NCBI RefSeq assembly: GCF_002127325.2 | Contig: NC_035443.2 | Span: forward strand, 119,378,462-119,442,461 | Reading direction: 5' to 3' | DNA: 64,000 bases | From: Helianthus annuus | Lineage: Eukaryota; Streptophyta; Magnoliopsida; Asterales; Asteraceae | The notes under the pieces: model-generated | Told to the model about the DNA's origin: nothing | What the model saw: the letters and a program-made list of their open reading frames with translations, nothing else | Databases searched by the model: none | Made by a program: the position numbers and the translations under genes | In this document: one piece after another, positions 11,834 to 21,656 of the stretch | How the letters are laid out: every line of letters starts with the position of its first letter | How positions within the stretch are numbered: the first letter of the stretch is position 1

Positions 11834-12208
11834 TGTAGGACCGGTATTGACTCCGAAACGATTGTGAAATGAACGTGTGACGTGCGGAATCCGTACACGA
11901 ACGCGACCTAACACACACGATGTAAAATAAACGTGATTCTATTAATCTAACAAGAACAAGCACCTTGAACCACTTTCTCTCTCTAGACTCTCTCTCTAGA
12001 TCTAGAGCTCTCCAAATCTCAAATGTGCAAAAGTCCCTAATCTATGACATAACCTCCCTATTTATAGTCCTTGGCTTTTAATGAGATTTCTCATTATTAC
12101 AATTACGCCACCTTGCCTTTTTACTAGATATTACAATTTAACGACTCGTTTTCTTCTGTTTCTCGCTACGGCTCGGATTGACGAAGGCGATAGACAAATG
12201 CACTAACA
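11834..12208 (-). repeat. Element B 5' LTR (right copy)
   Basis: It starts TGTAGGACCGG and ends ACTAACA on the plus strand. The minus-strand TATA box is TATAAATA (plus 12059-12066). Just upstream on the minus strand is an 8-bp inverted repeat, TAATGAGA-TT-TCTCATTA (12079-12096). Transcription of B would start here and run leftward. Confidence 0.93.
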
Positions 12209-12948
12209 GGATTAATTTCCATCCTTTCCCTATACTGAGCAATATGCTCTTTAGGATCCGTAGTTCTGTCAAAGAGCTTCATGTTGGGGGTTTGAAATCT
12301 TTTTGGGATTTCAGCATCACAAATAGGATATGCAAACTGGGATATCCTGTGGCTATCCTGGGACACTTTTGGAATTGGCTGGACCACCCCAGGTACACTG
12401 GATATCATGTCCTTCAATTTTTGAAGCTCCCTAGAAAATGCTGATGTCATACCTGCATCCTGCAAAGATCCAAGACCATTAGTAACATAAGTATTAGTAT
12501 TATTAGACATGTTACAAGCCTGAGGATTCTGGCCATATCCTGAAGCGTATCCTGAGCTTCTCACGGTTGACACCCTGACCGAAGAGGGTATCTCAGGAGT
12601 ATGATTCTGAGTATGACTAGGCACAATATTGCCCCTGTTATCCTCGGTATACACTGCCGAACTGAAGTTCAAGGCCCTGGGCTGCAAGGGAGTGATGGTA
12701 TCCTCAGCAGGCCTGCTCGAGCTGGATTTCAAGAGTTGTATCTCTCTCATCAGCATCTGGTTGGTCTCCTACTGTTGCTTCATCTGATCCTGTATACTAC
12801 CAAAAAAAGTTAGAATTTCATCATTAGAAGCTAAAATAGGAGTTCCCCCTGAGACAATAGATCGTTGAACATTCTGAGTGGGGATAACATCCTGAGCCAC
12901 ATGAGTTTCAGTTCTTCTTGAAAGATCCTGAGGCTGTGAAGAGACTTG
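12209..12948 (-). pseudogene. Element A gag, central part between B and C
   Basis: Read leftward from 12948, the frame runs through a Ser/Pro/Gln-rich disordered segment, a TAG stop near 12767, then REIQLLKSSSSRPAED, a low-complexity middle (YASGYGQNPQACNMSNNTNTY), and ends in FQTPNMKLFDRTTDPKEHIAQYRERMEI at 12214, the beginning of the conserved gag domain. The apparent continuation past 12208 is encoded by the B LTR and is not gag. The remainder of gag is at 4390-5337. The target duplication GGATT is at 12209-12213. Confidence 0.82.
12945..12948. repeat. Target duplication CTTG, left copy (element C)
   Basis: CTTG precedes the C left LTR and recurs at 20715-20718 after its right LTR. A fifth matching base (A) is ambiguous because the LTR itself ends in A, so the duplication is 4 or 5 bp. 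Confidence 0.8.
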
Positions 12949-13198
12949 TGATGTGTGTAAAACGCAACATATAAATTACATCAAATAAGGCATAAAACTT
13001 ACCCTTTTTAAGTACTAATGTTGGAAAAAGTGTGTTTTTGTCTTCCTTTTGTATTTTCAGGATTAAATGAGCTCAAATTAACAAAAGAAGCAAAAAGACA
13101 GCTAAATCTAGCATAAATACAAGAAAAGGAACAAAAGTGGATTGCCTGACTCCTCAACAGCATCCTCCCAAGCAAAACAGAGAAGGCAGAAGACTGAA

Positions 13199-13230
13199 CA
13201 CGCCCCGTGCTCAGCGAGCACGGGGCCGTG
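13199..13230. repeat. GC-rich hairpin pair in the C LTR promoter
   Basis: CACGCCCCGTGCTC (13199-13212) and GAGCACGGGGCCGTG (13216-13230) are reverse complements except for one extra base, separated by the 3 bases AGC. Each half is itself a short palindrome (CACG..CGTG and GCACGG..CCGTGC). The same structure is in the right LTR near 19291-19324. Confidence 0.88.
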
Positions 13231-13330
13231 CCCAAGAAGCAGCAGAAAAGACAAACCTGTAGAAGCTTCTATTGCTCACCACGAGGCCGTGCCCAGTGAA
13301 CACTGGGGCGTGCCCAAAGTACTGCAGGCG

Positions 13331-13361
13331 CATTAATTGTAATTGCGAATTACAATTAATG
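13331..13361. repeat. Perfect 14-bp AT-rich hairpin in the C LTR
   Basis: CATTAATTGTAATT (13331-13344), loop GCG, then AATTACAATTAATG (13348-13361). The right LTR has the same hairpin at 19424-19454. It sits about 75 bp upstream of the TATA box. Confidence 0.93.
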
Positions 13362-13435
13362 AGGAGAGATAGTGTCAGACAGGCACGGGGCCGTGCCCAG
13401 CGGACACGGGGCCGTGCCCAGACCTCTATTCAACC

Positions 13436-13443
13436 TATAAATA
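13436..13443 (+). promoter_or_regulatory. TATA box of the C 5' LTR
   Basis: TATAAATA, directly downstream of the palindrome cluster and followed by GGAGTGCTTGG. The right LTR has TATAAATG at 19508-19515, and the related fragment C' has TATAAATA at 23247-23254. Confidence 0.75.
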
Positions 13444-14649
13444 GGAGTGCTTGGATTCATTGCAACTCATCCCTTGGCACACCACCTCTCCCACACTTCA
13501 TCCACCACCCACCACCATCACAACACCATCATCCACCACCATCATCCATTGTCCATCATAGAGTGTGTGAGTCGTCTCGGGATCCAAGATTGAACGTAAG
13601 AGTTCTTGACAATCAAGGCCATGTTTGCCTAAGTCTCTTACATCACTTGGTGAAGACAAGTGTTTAGTATAATACTTTTTATTTTTAATCTTTTGCACTT
13701 TTTAATTGGTTTTGTATTAATGACTTTAATAACTAGTTGCTTATGTTGAAGGTGATTCTTCCTTATCGTTTGTGCGTGGTGTCTTGGCATTATTTTACTG
13801 TCTATATAAAATAAAAGATTTTCACCATTCATATCTCCATGGTCTATATGGAGGTATATTGGCTACCTGATCGGGGGTTAAGGGAACGGTTTGGTAAGGG
13901 TCTTGCCCTTGTTCTGCGTTTAGAGGTCCTGCAAGGGACCTGGGTCAAATTTAGTAGGACCTCCTTCAATACCCAAAGGTATTGGATGGCGGGGGTCCAA
14001 ACTCTTTGACCCCCTCATAAGTTAACTACTATTAATACTATAACCCGGCTATTTAGGACTGTATCCCTGCTGACTCAGACTACTTAGTCGAGGGTAACGT
14101 CACCTCCAAAAGAGGGGCCTACCATAATTTGCATTAATAACTTAATTCATTATCTTTCAATAATCCGACCCTTTAGGATTGTATCCTTGCTGACTCAAAC
14201 TATTGGGTTGAGGGTAACGTCGCCTTCAAAAGAGGGGCCTACTACAATAACTAAGATAATCTCTTAAACAAGAGGAAAAGTGCGAAAATAATCAAAGGTT
14301 ATACTAATACACGAGTGGGATCCAAGTGATTCATCTTGTCTATCTGTTTTTATTTTTATTTTATTTTTCAGCATTTAGTTAGTTTTATTTTCTTAGTTTA
14401 AAAATATTTTTCTAACATTTTGATTTGATTAGACGTTGAGGATAAACCGGTACTAAAAGCTCTTGTGTCCTTGGACGACCTCGGTATCTTACCAACACTA
14501 TACTACGTCCACGATGGGTGCACTTGCCCATATGTGTGTTTAGTGTTAGTAATTATCGTGTTTTATAAATTTAAAACTTGGCTAAAAAGTGTAAAAAGGG
14601 CTTAAAATATACATCCAAATTATAACACACTTCACGCACATCAAGTTTT

Positions 14650-14668
14650 TGGCGCCGTTGCCGGGGAC
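14650..14668 (+). other. Element C primer binding site (tRNA-Asp type)
   Basis: TGGCGCCGTTGCCGGGGAC begins six bases after the 5' LTR. It matches the complement of the 3' end of plant tRNA-Asp, as is usual in the Athila group. Confidence 0.85.
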
Positions 14669-15043
14669 ACAAGGATTTTAAGAAAGTTAGGAATCAACAG
14701 CCTAATCATTTTTTTTATTTTCTTTTTAATTTTTTAGGATTTTCTTAGTTTTTCAGCTTCTGCAGAGCTCAGCAGGGGCCGTGCCTGGTCGGACACGGGC
14801 CGTGCCCCGCGTTGTTACTGGCAGTTTTTAGTTTTCCATGTTACAGAAGGCTGACCACGGGGCCGTTCGGTGCAACATGGGGCCGTGTCCAACTCTCCAG
14901 TAACTGTGATCTGGAAAACAATCACTGTAACTCCGACCACGGGCCGTGTTCATTGAGCACAGGGCCGTGGTGAACCTTCTGACCAACATTCTTTTCTGTT
15001 TTTGTTGCAGGACTTGGAACCAGACGCCACCCCTACGTAGTGT
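14669..15043 (+). other. Element C leader with GC-rich palindromes
   Basis: No frame is supported. Three palindrome pairs lie at about 14770-14810, 14855-14892 and 14936-14970. The middle pair is enclosed by outer arms GTTACTGG (14814-14821) and CCAGTAAC (14897-14904). Confidence 0.7.
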
Positions 15044-16429
15044 ATGAGCTCCAGTTCTAATAAGGACATAAAAGAACCTCTAGAAGAACCCGAACGCTTT
15101 CTCAGAAAAAGACTTAAAGCCAAAAACCAAGAGAAGGTTTCGGGGAACCCACTTCCAATGGCGGACCAACGTACCCTCATGGATTATCTACGACCCACCG
15201 TAGGTAATCTCGGCGCCGCTATCAATGCACCGAATGTTGAAGCCAATAACTTCGAACTTCGGCCGCATTTGATACAGATGCTTCAGAACTCCACAACCTT
15301 CCATGGGCTTGCGGACGAGGATCCCCATCTACATATTACTAATTTCTTAGAAATATGTGATACCTTTCGGATCAATGGAGCATCAAATGACGCCATCCGC
15401 CTCCGAATGTTTCCTTTTTCACTAAAAGACCGAGCAAAAGCTTGGTTTAACGCCCTCCCAGCTGGATCGGTAAACACCTGAGATGAACTAGCCCAAAAAT
15501 TTCTATATAAGTATTTCCCTCCCGCTAAAACGGCTAAATTAATGACTGAAATTAATACATATTCACAAGAGGACGGGGAATCCTTATATGAAACTTGGGA
15601 AAGGTTCAAGGAGCTATTACGAAAGTGTCCACATCACGGCCTTGCGATATGGCAACAAGTATCCACTTTCTATAATGGGTTGTTGCCGCACACAAGGCAA
15701 ACACTTGACTCTAGCTCCGGGGGACTTTTAGGTAATCGCCGCCCGCATGAAATATATAATCAAATTGAGGAAATTGCTCAAACCAATTTTCAGTGGCACA
15801 CTCCCCGAGGCAATAAATCCATTGCCCCGGGCGCCCATAAGGTTGATGAAAGCACTTCTTTACAAGCCCAAATCGAGGCCCTTTCTTCGAAAATAAAAAA
15901 ATTGGAAATGACAAAAACGGTCTCGGTTATGGCTTGTGAAGGGTGTGGTGGGACACATGAAAATTGGAGTTGTATGAAAGAAACAGACGATCAACAAGAA
16001 TCGGTAAACTACATTGATAATAGACCTAGGCCGTCGGGTCCTCCAACGGGCACCTACAACCAAGGATGGCGAAATCACCCTAACCTTGGTTGGAGAGAAC
16101 CCGGCAATAGTAGTAACCAACAAAACCAACGAACGAACTCTCAACAACCAAGAAATGAGTCACAAAATTTCCCTCAACAACAAGGTGGACGAGAAAGGCT
16201 CGAAGATACTATCTCTCGCCTCATCTCCGACACTGAAAAGAAAAACTCGGAAAGGTTTCTACAATTAGAATCAAATTTTAGAAATCAACAAGCTAGTATT
16301 CAAAACATCGAAAAATAAATAAGTCAACTAGCACAAAATTTCTCCGAGAGACCACAGGGCGCGTTACCAAGCAATACCGAAACAAACCCAAAAGCGCAAG
16401 TCCATCTCATCACATTACGGAACCGCACC
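15044..16429 (+). pseudogene. Element C gag (Athila type), two in-frame stops
   Basis: Gag forms the particle. The start ATG at 15044 gives MSSSSNKDIKEPLEEPERF. The capsid-like domain follows (FELRPHLIQMLQNSTTFHGL, then RLRMFPFSLKDRAKAWFNALP, then ETWERFKELLRKCPHHG). A zinc knuckle CEGCGGTHENWSC (CX2CX3HX4C) is near 15940. The frame is interrupted by TGA at 15479-15481, where relatives have Trp, and TAA at 16316-16318, where Gln is expected. Both are single-base changes and the frame is otherwise continuous into protease. The C-terminal part is Gln/Asn-rich. Confidence 0.87.
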
Positions 16430-17274
16430 GTGGGTACTACGGAAGGCCCGCCGCCTACCGAGGAGACCATAACGCCGCCCCTACAAGAGAAGGGTTCCCC
16501 TCCCTCACCAGAGCCTACCAAGGCTCCTCGAGTTCCGTACCCCGGTAGGTTAATCCGTCAAAAGACCAATGAGCAATTCGCAAAATTCGAAAGTCTACTA
16601 AAACAATTGCATGTCAACATTCCTTTCATTGATGTCCTAACCCAAATGCCTAAATACTCTAAGTTCATGAGGGACTTCCTCACTCATAAAAGGAAAATTG
16701 AAACATTGCAATTAGTTAACTTAGGTGAAGAATGCTCTGCCCTTGTACTCAACAAACTCCCCCAAAAGAAAATTGATCCCGGAAGCTTCACAATTCCTTG
16801 CTCGATCGGGGACTCCCCCGTTCGTAATGCACTAGCCGACCTTGGGGCTAGCATTAACCTCATGCCCACATCAATGTTCAAGAGACTCGGCCTAGGAAAA
16901 ATGAGTCCTACAAAAATGAGCATACAACTTGCTGATCGATCCGTCAAATTCCCGCAAGGTGTTATTGAAAATCTCCTAGTCAAGGTCAACAATTTCGTCT
17001 ACCGGCCGACTTTGTCATACTCGATATGGAAGAAGACACCGAAGTCCCCCTCATACTAGGGAGACCATTTCTCGCCACCGCACAGGCAATGGTAGACATG
17101 AATGACGGAATACTCACTTTAAAGTATGGGGATGATGAAGTAAAGTTCGGGGTTGGGAACAGAATAGAGGACGATGACCCGGTCAATTACATGAAGGTTA
17201 TTGATTCAAGTTTGGATGATGCTCTCCGACGGTGCAACATGGGATGCAAAACATCCCGCTCAGAAAACATATAA
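16430..17274 (+). pseudogene. Element C aspartic protease (Athila type), frameshifted
   Basis: This lies in the same frame as gag. After a Pro-rich linker (GPPPTEETITPP) come PYPGRLIRQKTNEQFAKFESLL and KIETLQLVNLGEECSALV. The active-site region is GDSPVRNALADLGASINLMP, with D-L-G-A as in Athila. A frameshift near 17005-17025 moves the C-terminal half to another frame, which carries VPLILGRPFLATAQAMVDM and ends at 17274. No RT follows, so the polyprotein was truncated after protease. Confidence 0.85.
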
Positions 17275-17560
17275 CCTTGCCTTGGGTCTAGCCAAGGACC
17301 CTTATAAACGTGGCGCACCACGGAGGCAATCCGCAGAACTATCCTTAGTTTAAGTTTAATATTTTAGTTTTAATGTGCAGGAATAAAACACACTCATGGT
17401 GGTCAAGAATGACAAGGGAAACGAGAAACATGGCCCCATGCACAAAAACAAGGCCATCCGACAACAATTTCTCTATTACAGTAAGCTCAGCACGGGTCGT
17501 GCCCAGCCAACACGGCCCCGTGCTGAACACCCTGCAGACAAATGCCCAGTTCAGGTAACT

Positions 17561-17598
17561 GGACACGGGCCGTGTTCACCGAACACGCCCCCGTGTCC
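17561..17598. repeat. Two-level hairpin in the C 3' region
   Basis: GGACACGGGCCGTGTTC (17561-17577), loop ACC, then a pairing arm ending CCCGTGTCC (17581-17598), with one bulge. Each arm can also fold alone (CACGG.CCGTG). A neighbouring pair at 17640-17680 is enclosed by outer arms GTTACTGGCA (17627-17636) and TGCCAGTAAC (17683-17692). Confidence 0.88.
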
Positions 17599-18401
17599 AG
17601 GCTTCTGTTTCTTTTCTTTAATTATTGTTACTGGCACCTGAACACGGGGCCGTGGCCGGTCCCCACGGGGCCGTGTCCAGACTGCCAGTAACATAAATTT
17701 TGCTTTTAACACCATGTTACACATTCAATCAACCTAAAAATTTATTTTTGGGACACATTGAGGACAATGTGTAATTTAAGTGTGGGGGGGGGGATGCTAA
17801 AACCTTGAATTTTGCAAGTCCTAATAACAAGCCTTACACAAAACTCTATTTGAACCGCTAATCACCCCAAATTTTTTTCAAAAATTTTCATTTTTTTTAC
17901 TTGTCTAAAGTTTAAGTTGGGAATTCTAAGACTAACAAGGTTATATTTTTATAAGTTTACAACCGATAGCGTCGTGATAAAAAAGAACCAACATAAGAAA
18001 ATTATGAAACGATATGACAAGCTTAGTTAAAATTCGATTATATATACTTGATCACATAAAAACCCATTCCCACAAAAGTGAGTTTTGAGCCTTTATTGAG
18101 CATACAAATATACATCTTTACGCTAAATGCTCATTTTTCGTTTCTTGTGTGAATAGCCGCTTGGTTCTTACGACTCTAGAACTTGCCACGACAATTCATT
18201 CCTGGTCCTTACCAACTTAACCCAAGTAAGTAAACCATTATTTTTATTTTTCTTTTCACCTACCCAAATACTCCCCCTAGTTAGCCCCTTTGAGCCTAAA
18301 CCTTTTCGTTTCTTAACCCAAAACCCTTTTTTACCCACCAAAAACCCTTCTATTTTTACCCTTTATTTTAGTGACAAGCTCGGTTTTCGTGTGACTAATA
18401 T

Positions 18402-18408
<7 letters not shown>

Positions 18409-18437
<29 letters not shown>
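18409..18437. repeat. (TA)n microsatellite in element C
   Basis: About 14 TA units in the 3' noncoding region. It is simple sequence with no further role visible. Confidence 0.85.
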
Positions 18438-18440
<3 letters not shown>

Positions 18441-19027
18441 CAATGAAGTTAGAAATAAACAAACAAAGCTCCTCAAACAAAATCTTGTTTGAAGAAATAC
18501 TTCATTTAAAATAAAAAGTCACAAAAACAAAATGTTTTACTAAAACCGACGCTTTTTACGACTTTCGCCCTTTTCTACTAACCACTAACCCAACTACCCA
18601 CCTTTAGCCCAAGCCTAACCCTTCACCCCAAAAAGTCCTCTTGATATTTACAAAGGTATAAAGTTAAAAAGGAGGAGGATTGATTGCTTGGCAAGCTTAT
18701 GGTAGGAATAAGTTCCATGCCGCTCTCGAGTGATTCACTAAAAATACACATTCGGCCGAGTGTGAGTGATTTCTCCCGTGAGGTATGTGAACTTATATAT
18801 ATATGGAATTTTAGAAAGGTATGTTATGCCTTAATAAATAATTTACCTTATGAAAAGTTTTTAATAAATCATGACGAATAGGATTGTAAATAAATAAAAA
18901 TAAAACCCAATAAAGATCTTGGATTCCCGACACTCTATGACAAGCCAAAACCTTCTCTTCTACCCATTCCATTTGGGAGTGTAAGCCACATATTAAAGAG
19001 TTTTGCTTGAGGACAAGCAAAAGTTTA

Positions 19028-19041
19028 AGTTTGGGGATATT
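19028..19041 (+). other. Element C polypurine tract
   Basis: AGTTTGGGGATAT immediately precedes the 3' LTR start TGATGTGTG. It is a short purine-rich primer for plus-strand synthesis. Confidence 0.7.
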
Positions 19042-20714
19042 TGATGTGTGTAAAATGCAACATATAAATTACATCAAATAAGGCATAAAACTAACCCTTT
19101 TTAAGTACTAATGTTGGAAAAAGTGTGTTTTTGTCTTCCTTTTGTATTTTCAGGATTAAATGAGCCCAAATTAACAAAAGAAGCAAAAAGACAGCTAAAT
19201 CTAGCATAAATACAAGAAAAGGAACAAAAGTGGATTGCCCGACTCCTCAACAGCATCCTCCCAAGCAAAACAGAGAAGGTAGAAGACTGAACACGCCCCG
19301 TGCTCAGCGAGCACGGGGCCGTGCCCAAGAAGCAACAGAAAAGATAAACCTGTAGAAGCTTCTATTGCTCACCACGGGGCCGTGCCCAGTGAACACGGGG
19401 GCGTACCCAAAGTACTGCAGGCGCATTAATTGTAATTGCGAATTACAATTAATGAGGAGAGATAGTGTCAGACAGGCACGGGGCCGTGCCCAGGCCTCTA
19501 TTCAGCCTATAAATGGGAGTGCTTGGATTCATTGCAACTCATCCCTTGGCACACCACCTCTCTCACACTTCATCCACCACCCACCACCATCACAACACCA
19601 TCATCCACCACCATCATCCATTGTCCATCATAGAGTGTGTGAGTCGTCTCGGGATCCAAGATTGATCGTAAGAGTTCTTGACAATCAAGGCCATGTTTGC
19701 CTGAGTCTCTTACATCACTTAGTGAAGACAATTGTTTAGTATAATACTTTTTATTTTTAATCTTTTGCACTTTTTAATTGGTTTTGTATTAATGACTTTA
19801 ATAACTAGTTGCTTATGTTGAAGGTGATTCTTCCTTATCGTTTGTCCGTGGTGTCTTGGCATTATTTTACTGTCTATATAAAATAAAAGATTTTCACCAT
19901 TCAAATCTCCACGGTCTATATGGAGGTATGTTGGCTACCTGGTCGGGGGTTAAGGGAACGGTTTGGTAAGGGTCTTGCCCTTGTTCAGCATTTAGAGGTC
20001 CTGCAAGGGACCTGGGTCAAATTTAGTAGGACCTCCTTCAATACCCAAAGGTATTGGATGGCGGGGGTCCAAACTCTTTGACCCCCTCATAAGTTAACTA
20101 CTATTAATACTATAACCCGGCTATTTAGGACTGTATCCCTGCTGACTCAGACTACTTAGTCGAGGGTAACGTCACCTCCAAAAGAGGGGCCTACCATAAT
20201 TTGCATTAATAACTTAATTCATTATCTTTCAATAATCCGACCCTTTAGGATTGTATCCTTGCTGACTCAAACTACTGGGTTGAGGGTAACGTCGCCTTCA
20301 AAAGAGGGGCCTACTACAATAACTAAGATAATCTCTTAAACAAGTGCAAAAGTGCGAAAATAATCAAAGGTTATACTAATACACGAGTAGGATCCAAGTG
20401 ATTCATCTTGTCTATCTGTTTTTATTTTTATTTTATTTTTCAGCATTTAGTTAGTTTTATTTTCTTAGTTTAAAAATCTTTTTCTAACATTTTGATTTGA
20501 TTAGACGTTGAGGATAAACCGGTACTAAAAGCTCTTGTGTCCTTGGACGACCACGGTATCTTACCAACACTATACTACGTCCACGATGGGTGCACTTGCC
20601 CATATGTGTGTTTAGTGTTAGTAAATATCGTGTTTTATAAATTTAAACTTGGCTAAAAAGTGTAAAAAGGGCTTAAAATATACATCCAAATTATAACACA
20701 CTTCACGCACATCA
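19042..20714 (+). repeat. Element C 3' LTR
   Basis: It matches 12949-14643 throughout, with scattered substitutions. One GC palindrome unit present in the left copy near 13402-13420 is missing around 19490. TATA-like TATAAATG is at 19508-19515. It ends CGCACATCA at 20714, followed by the CTTG duplication. Confidence 0.93.
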
Positions 20715-20718
20715 CTTG

Positions 20719-20808
20719 CGTCCTCGGAGGTGGTGGAAGCACCGAACCAATTGTTGCAGAGGTTGTGGCAGACACGGTAGAAGAGCTCATGTTTGATCTT
20801 GAGGCCAT
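20719..20808 (-). pseudogene. Element A gag, N-terminal start
   Basis: The minus-strand ATG at 20806-20808 gives MASRSNMSSSTVSATTSATI and a PPPPRTQ segment, then reaches the C insertion point. The frame resumes at 12944 without a shift when C and one duplication are skipped. This start was chosen because it is the first Met before the Ser-rich gag head and lies 85 bp from the primer site. Confidence 0.7.
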
Positions 20809-20892
20809 TGAAAATAGTGTAACAAAAAGTGTTGAAAACAGAAAACCAAGTAATGATTTTGCAAAAGCTTTTAGTAGAAATAGCACTACTTA

Positions 20893-20909
20893 CCCCACGG
20901 TGGGCGCCA
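20893..20909 (-). other. Element A primer binding site (tRNA-Lys-like)
   Basis: The minus strand reads TGGCGCCCACCGTGGGG, three bases from the LTR. It fits the complement of the 3' end of a plant tRNA-Lys as I remember it; the tRNA identity should be confirmed. It fixes the right LTR as the 5' LTR of A. Confidence 0.75.
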
Positions 20910-20912
20910 AAT

Positions 20913-21656
20913 TGTTTTGGTCAAAAATTACCTAAGTAATTAAGTGATCAAATTAGTTAAGTGAGGTAGGGTGCTAGAAATATCTGTAAAAATATGCTGG
21001 TTAAGTTGTTAACAAAAATAGTTTTCAGGATATAGCTCAGGAAATCGAGCTATATCAACTATCAAACAATGAGCAAAAAAGGTAAAGGGTGACACGGGAT
21101 GTACGAGGAAAGCCCTTGATCAATCTAGATCGTTGGCACAAAACCTCGGGAGCTGACAATCGCAGCTGCCTTGTTCTTCTTATTACTTCAAATATCAGGA
21201 TACAATGCAGGATATGATGCAGATCAACTAGGTGTTACAATGCAATTTGAGTACAAGTGTAAGTGTTTTGTGAGTGATTGCAGCTAGTAGAGAGCAAGAG
21301 TGTTCGAAAAATTGTGTGTGTTCTATCTGATCCGATCAATCCTATTTATAGTAAAACAAATTAACAAACTAGCCTATAAAACCAGGATACACCGAATATT
21401 CCCTTCGTGAACGTTGTAGACCACTTCTCCCGGCTTCAACGTCCCTATTTCAACTGACTAGCCCGAGTCTTTGGGAGAACAGGTCCACTCGAACGTTACA
21501 GGCTTGCTTCATTAATCTGCACGTGAACTAACTAGTTATCATCAGGATACTGTATCAGGATGTTACCAATATCCTGATCCGGTATCCCGATCACAATAAA
21601 AAGAACTAGAGTCAGAATATTTTCCAGGATATATGAGAAGAAAACCACACATAACA
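20913..21656 (-). repeat. Element A 5' LTR
   Basis: The plus-strand start TGTTTTGGTC is certain because it abuts the primer site. The outer end, placed at ...CACATAACA (21656), is a best guess from the TG...CA rule and the matching TGTT/AACA termini. A minus-strand TATA box lies at 21343-21350 (plus TATTTATA). U3 has ATCAGGAT (21554-21561) and ATCCTGAT (21571-21578) as an inverted pair. The partner LTR is outside the window, so no comparison is possible. Confidence 0.6.

Larger units (their letters stand above)
5338..12208 (-). mobile_element. Element B: gag-only Ty1/copia-like retrotransposon (non-autonomous)
   Basis: Its LTRs are 5338-5715 (378 bp) and 11834-12208 (375 bp), bounded by GGATT duplications. 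An initiator-Met primer site beside the right LTR and a polypurine tract beside the left LTR show minus-strand orientation. The 6.1-kb interior has one decayed gag frame (7919-10336), a 1.5-kb leader and a 2.2-kb 3' noncoding stretch. No protease, integrase or RT motif was found, so mobilisation needed proteins in trans. By eye the LTRs differ at about a dozen positions (around 3%), older than D and E. Assignment to copia rests on the gag style, the iMet primer and the short LTR. Confidence 0.88.
12949..14643 (+). repeat. Element C 5' LTR
   Basis: TGATGTGTGTAA ... CGCACATCA. U3 holds paired GC-rich palindromes (13199-13230, 13275-13316, 13384-13420) and a perfect AT-rich hairpin (13331-13361). 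The TATA box TATAAATA lies at 13436-13443. Downstream are CACCACC-rich text and two diverged copies of a roughly 120-bp unit around 14040-14240 (GGGTAACGTC...AGAGGGGCCTAC). The apparent ORFs at 13272-13667 are noncoding LTR. Confidence 0.93.
17275..19041 (+). other. Element C 3' noncoding region
   Basis: This region replaces RT-integrase. It contains three GC palindrome pairs (17492-17529, 17561-17598, 17640-17680), a purine tract GTGGGGGGGGGGATG near 17780 that resembles the internal purine tract of Athila elements, a (TA)n run at 18409-18437, and the terminal polypurine tract near 19028-19041. No reading frame is supported. Confidence 0.75.
12949..20714 (+). mobile_element. Element C: Athila-like Ty3/gypsy derivative with gag-protease only
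   Basis: Its LTRs are 12949-14643 (1695 bp) and 19042-20714 (1673 bp). The tRNA-Asp-type primer site at 14650 and the Athila-type gag and protease (15044-17274) fix the plus orientation. RT, RNase H and integrase are absent: 17275-19041 is noncoding. The element is inserted in the gag of A. LTRs differ by about 2% by eye, including loss of one GC-rich palindrome unit in the right copy. It carries many copies of a CACGGGGCCGTG-like palindrome in LTRs, leader and 3' region. It was presumably mobilised by an intact Athila relative. Confidence 0.88.
1..21656 (-). mobile_element. Element A: Tat-lineage Ty3/gypsy retrotransposon, left-truncated by the window and interrupted by B and C
   Basis: On the minus strand the order is LTR (20913-21656), primer site, gag, protease, RT-RNase H, a second archaeal-type RNase H, integrase, then 3' noncoding DNA to the window edge. 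Pol order PR-RT-RH-(second RH)-IN is Ty3/gypsy, and the extra RNase H marks the Tat/Ogre/Retand group. Two elements sit inside gag: B (5338-12208) and C (12949-20714). The gag frame continues across both insertion points once the insert and one target duplication are ignored, which confirms the nesting. Every coding domain has stops or frameshifts, so A is dead. The 3' LTR lies left of the window. Confidence 0.9.

Noticed and set aside
12166..12208. C-terminal extension of the A gag frame
   Set aside because: These codons come from the inserted B LTR, not from gag.
14650..14668. tRNA gene fragment
   Set aside because: It is only the complement of a tRNA 3' end beside an LTR, so it is a primer site. 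No tRNA gene was found in the window.
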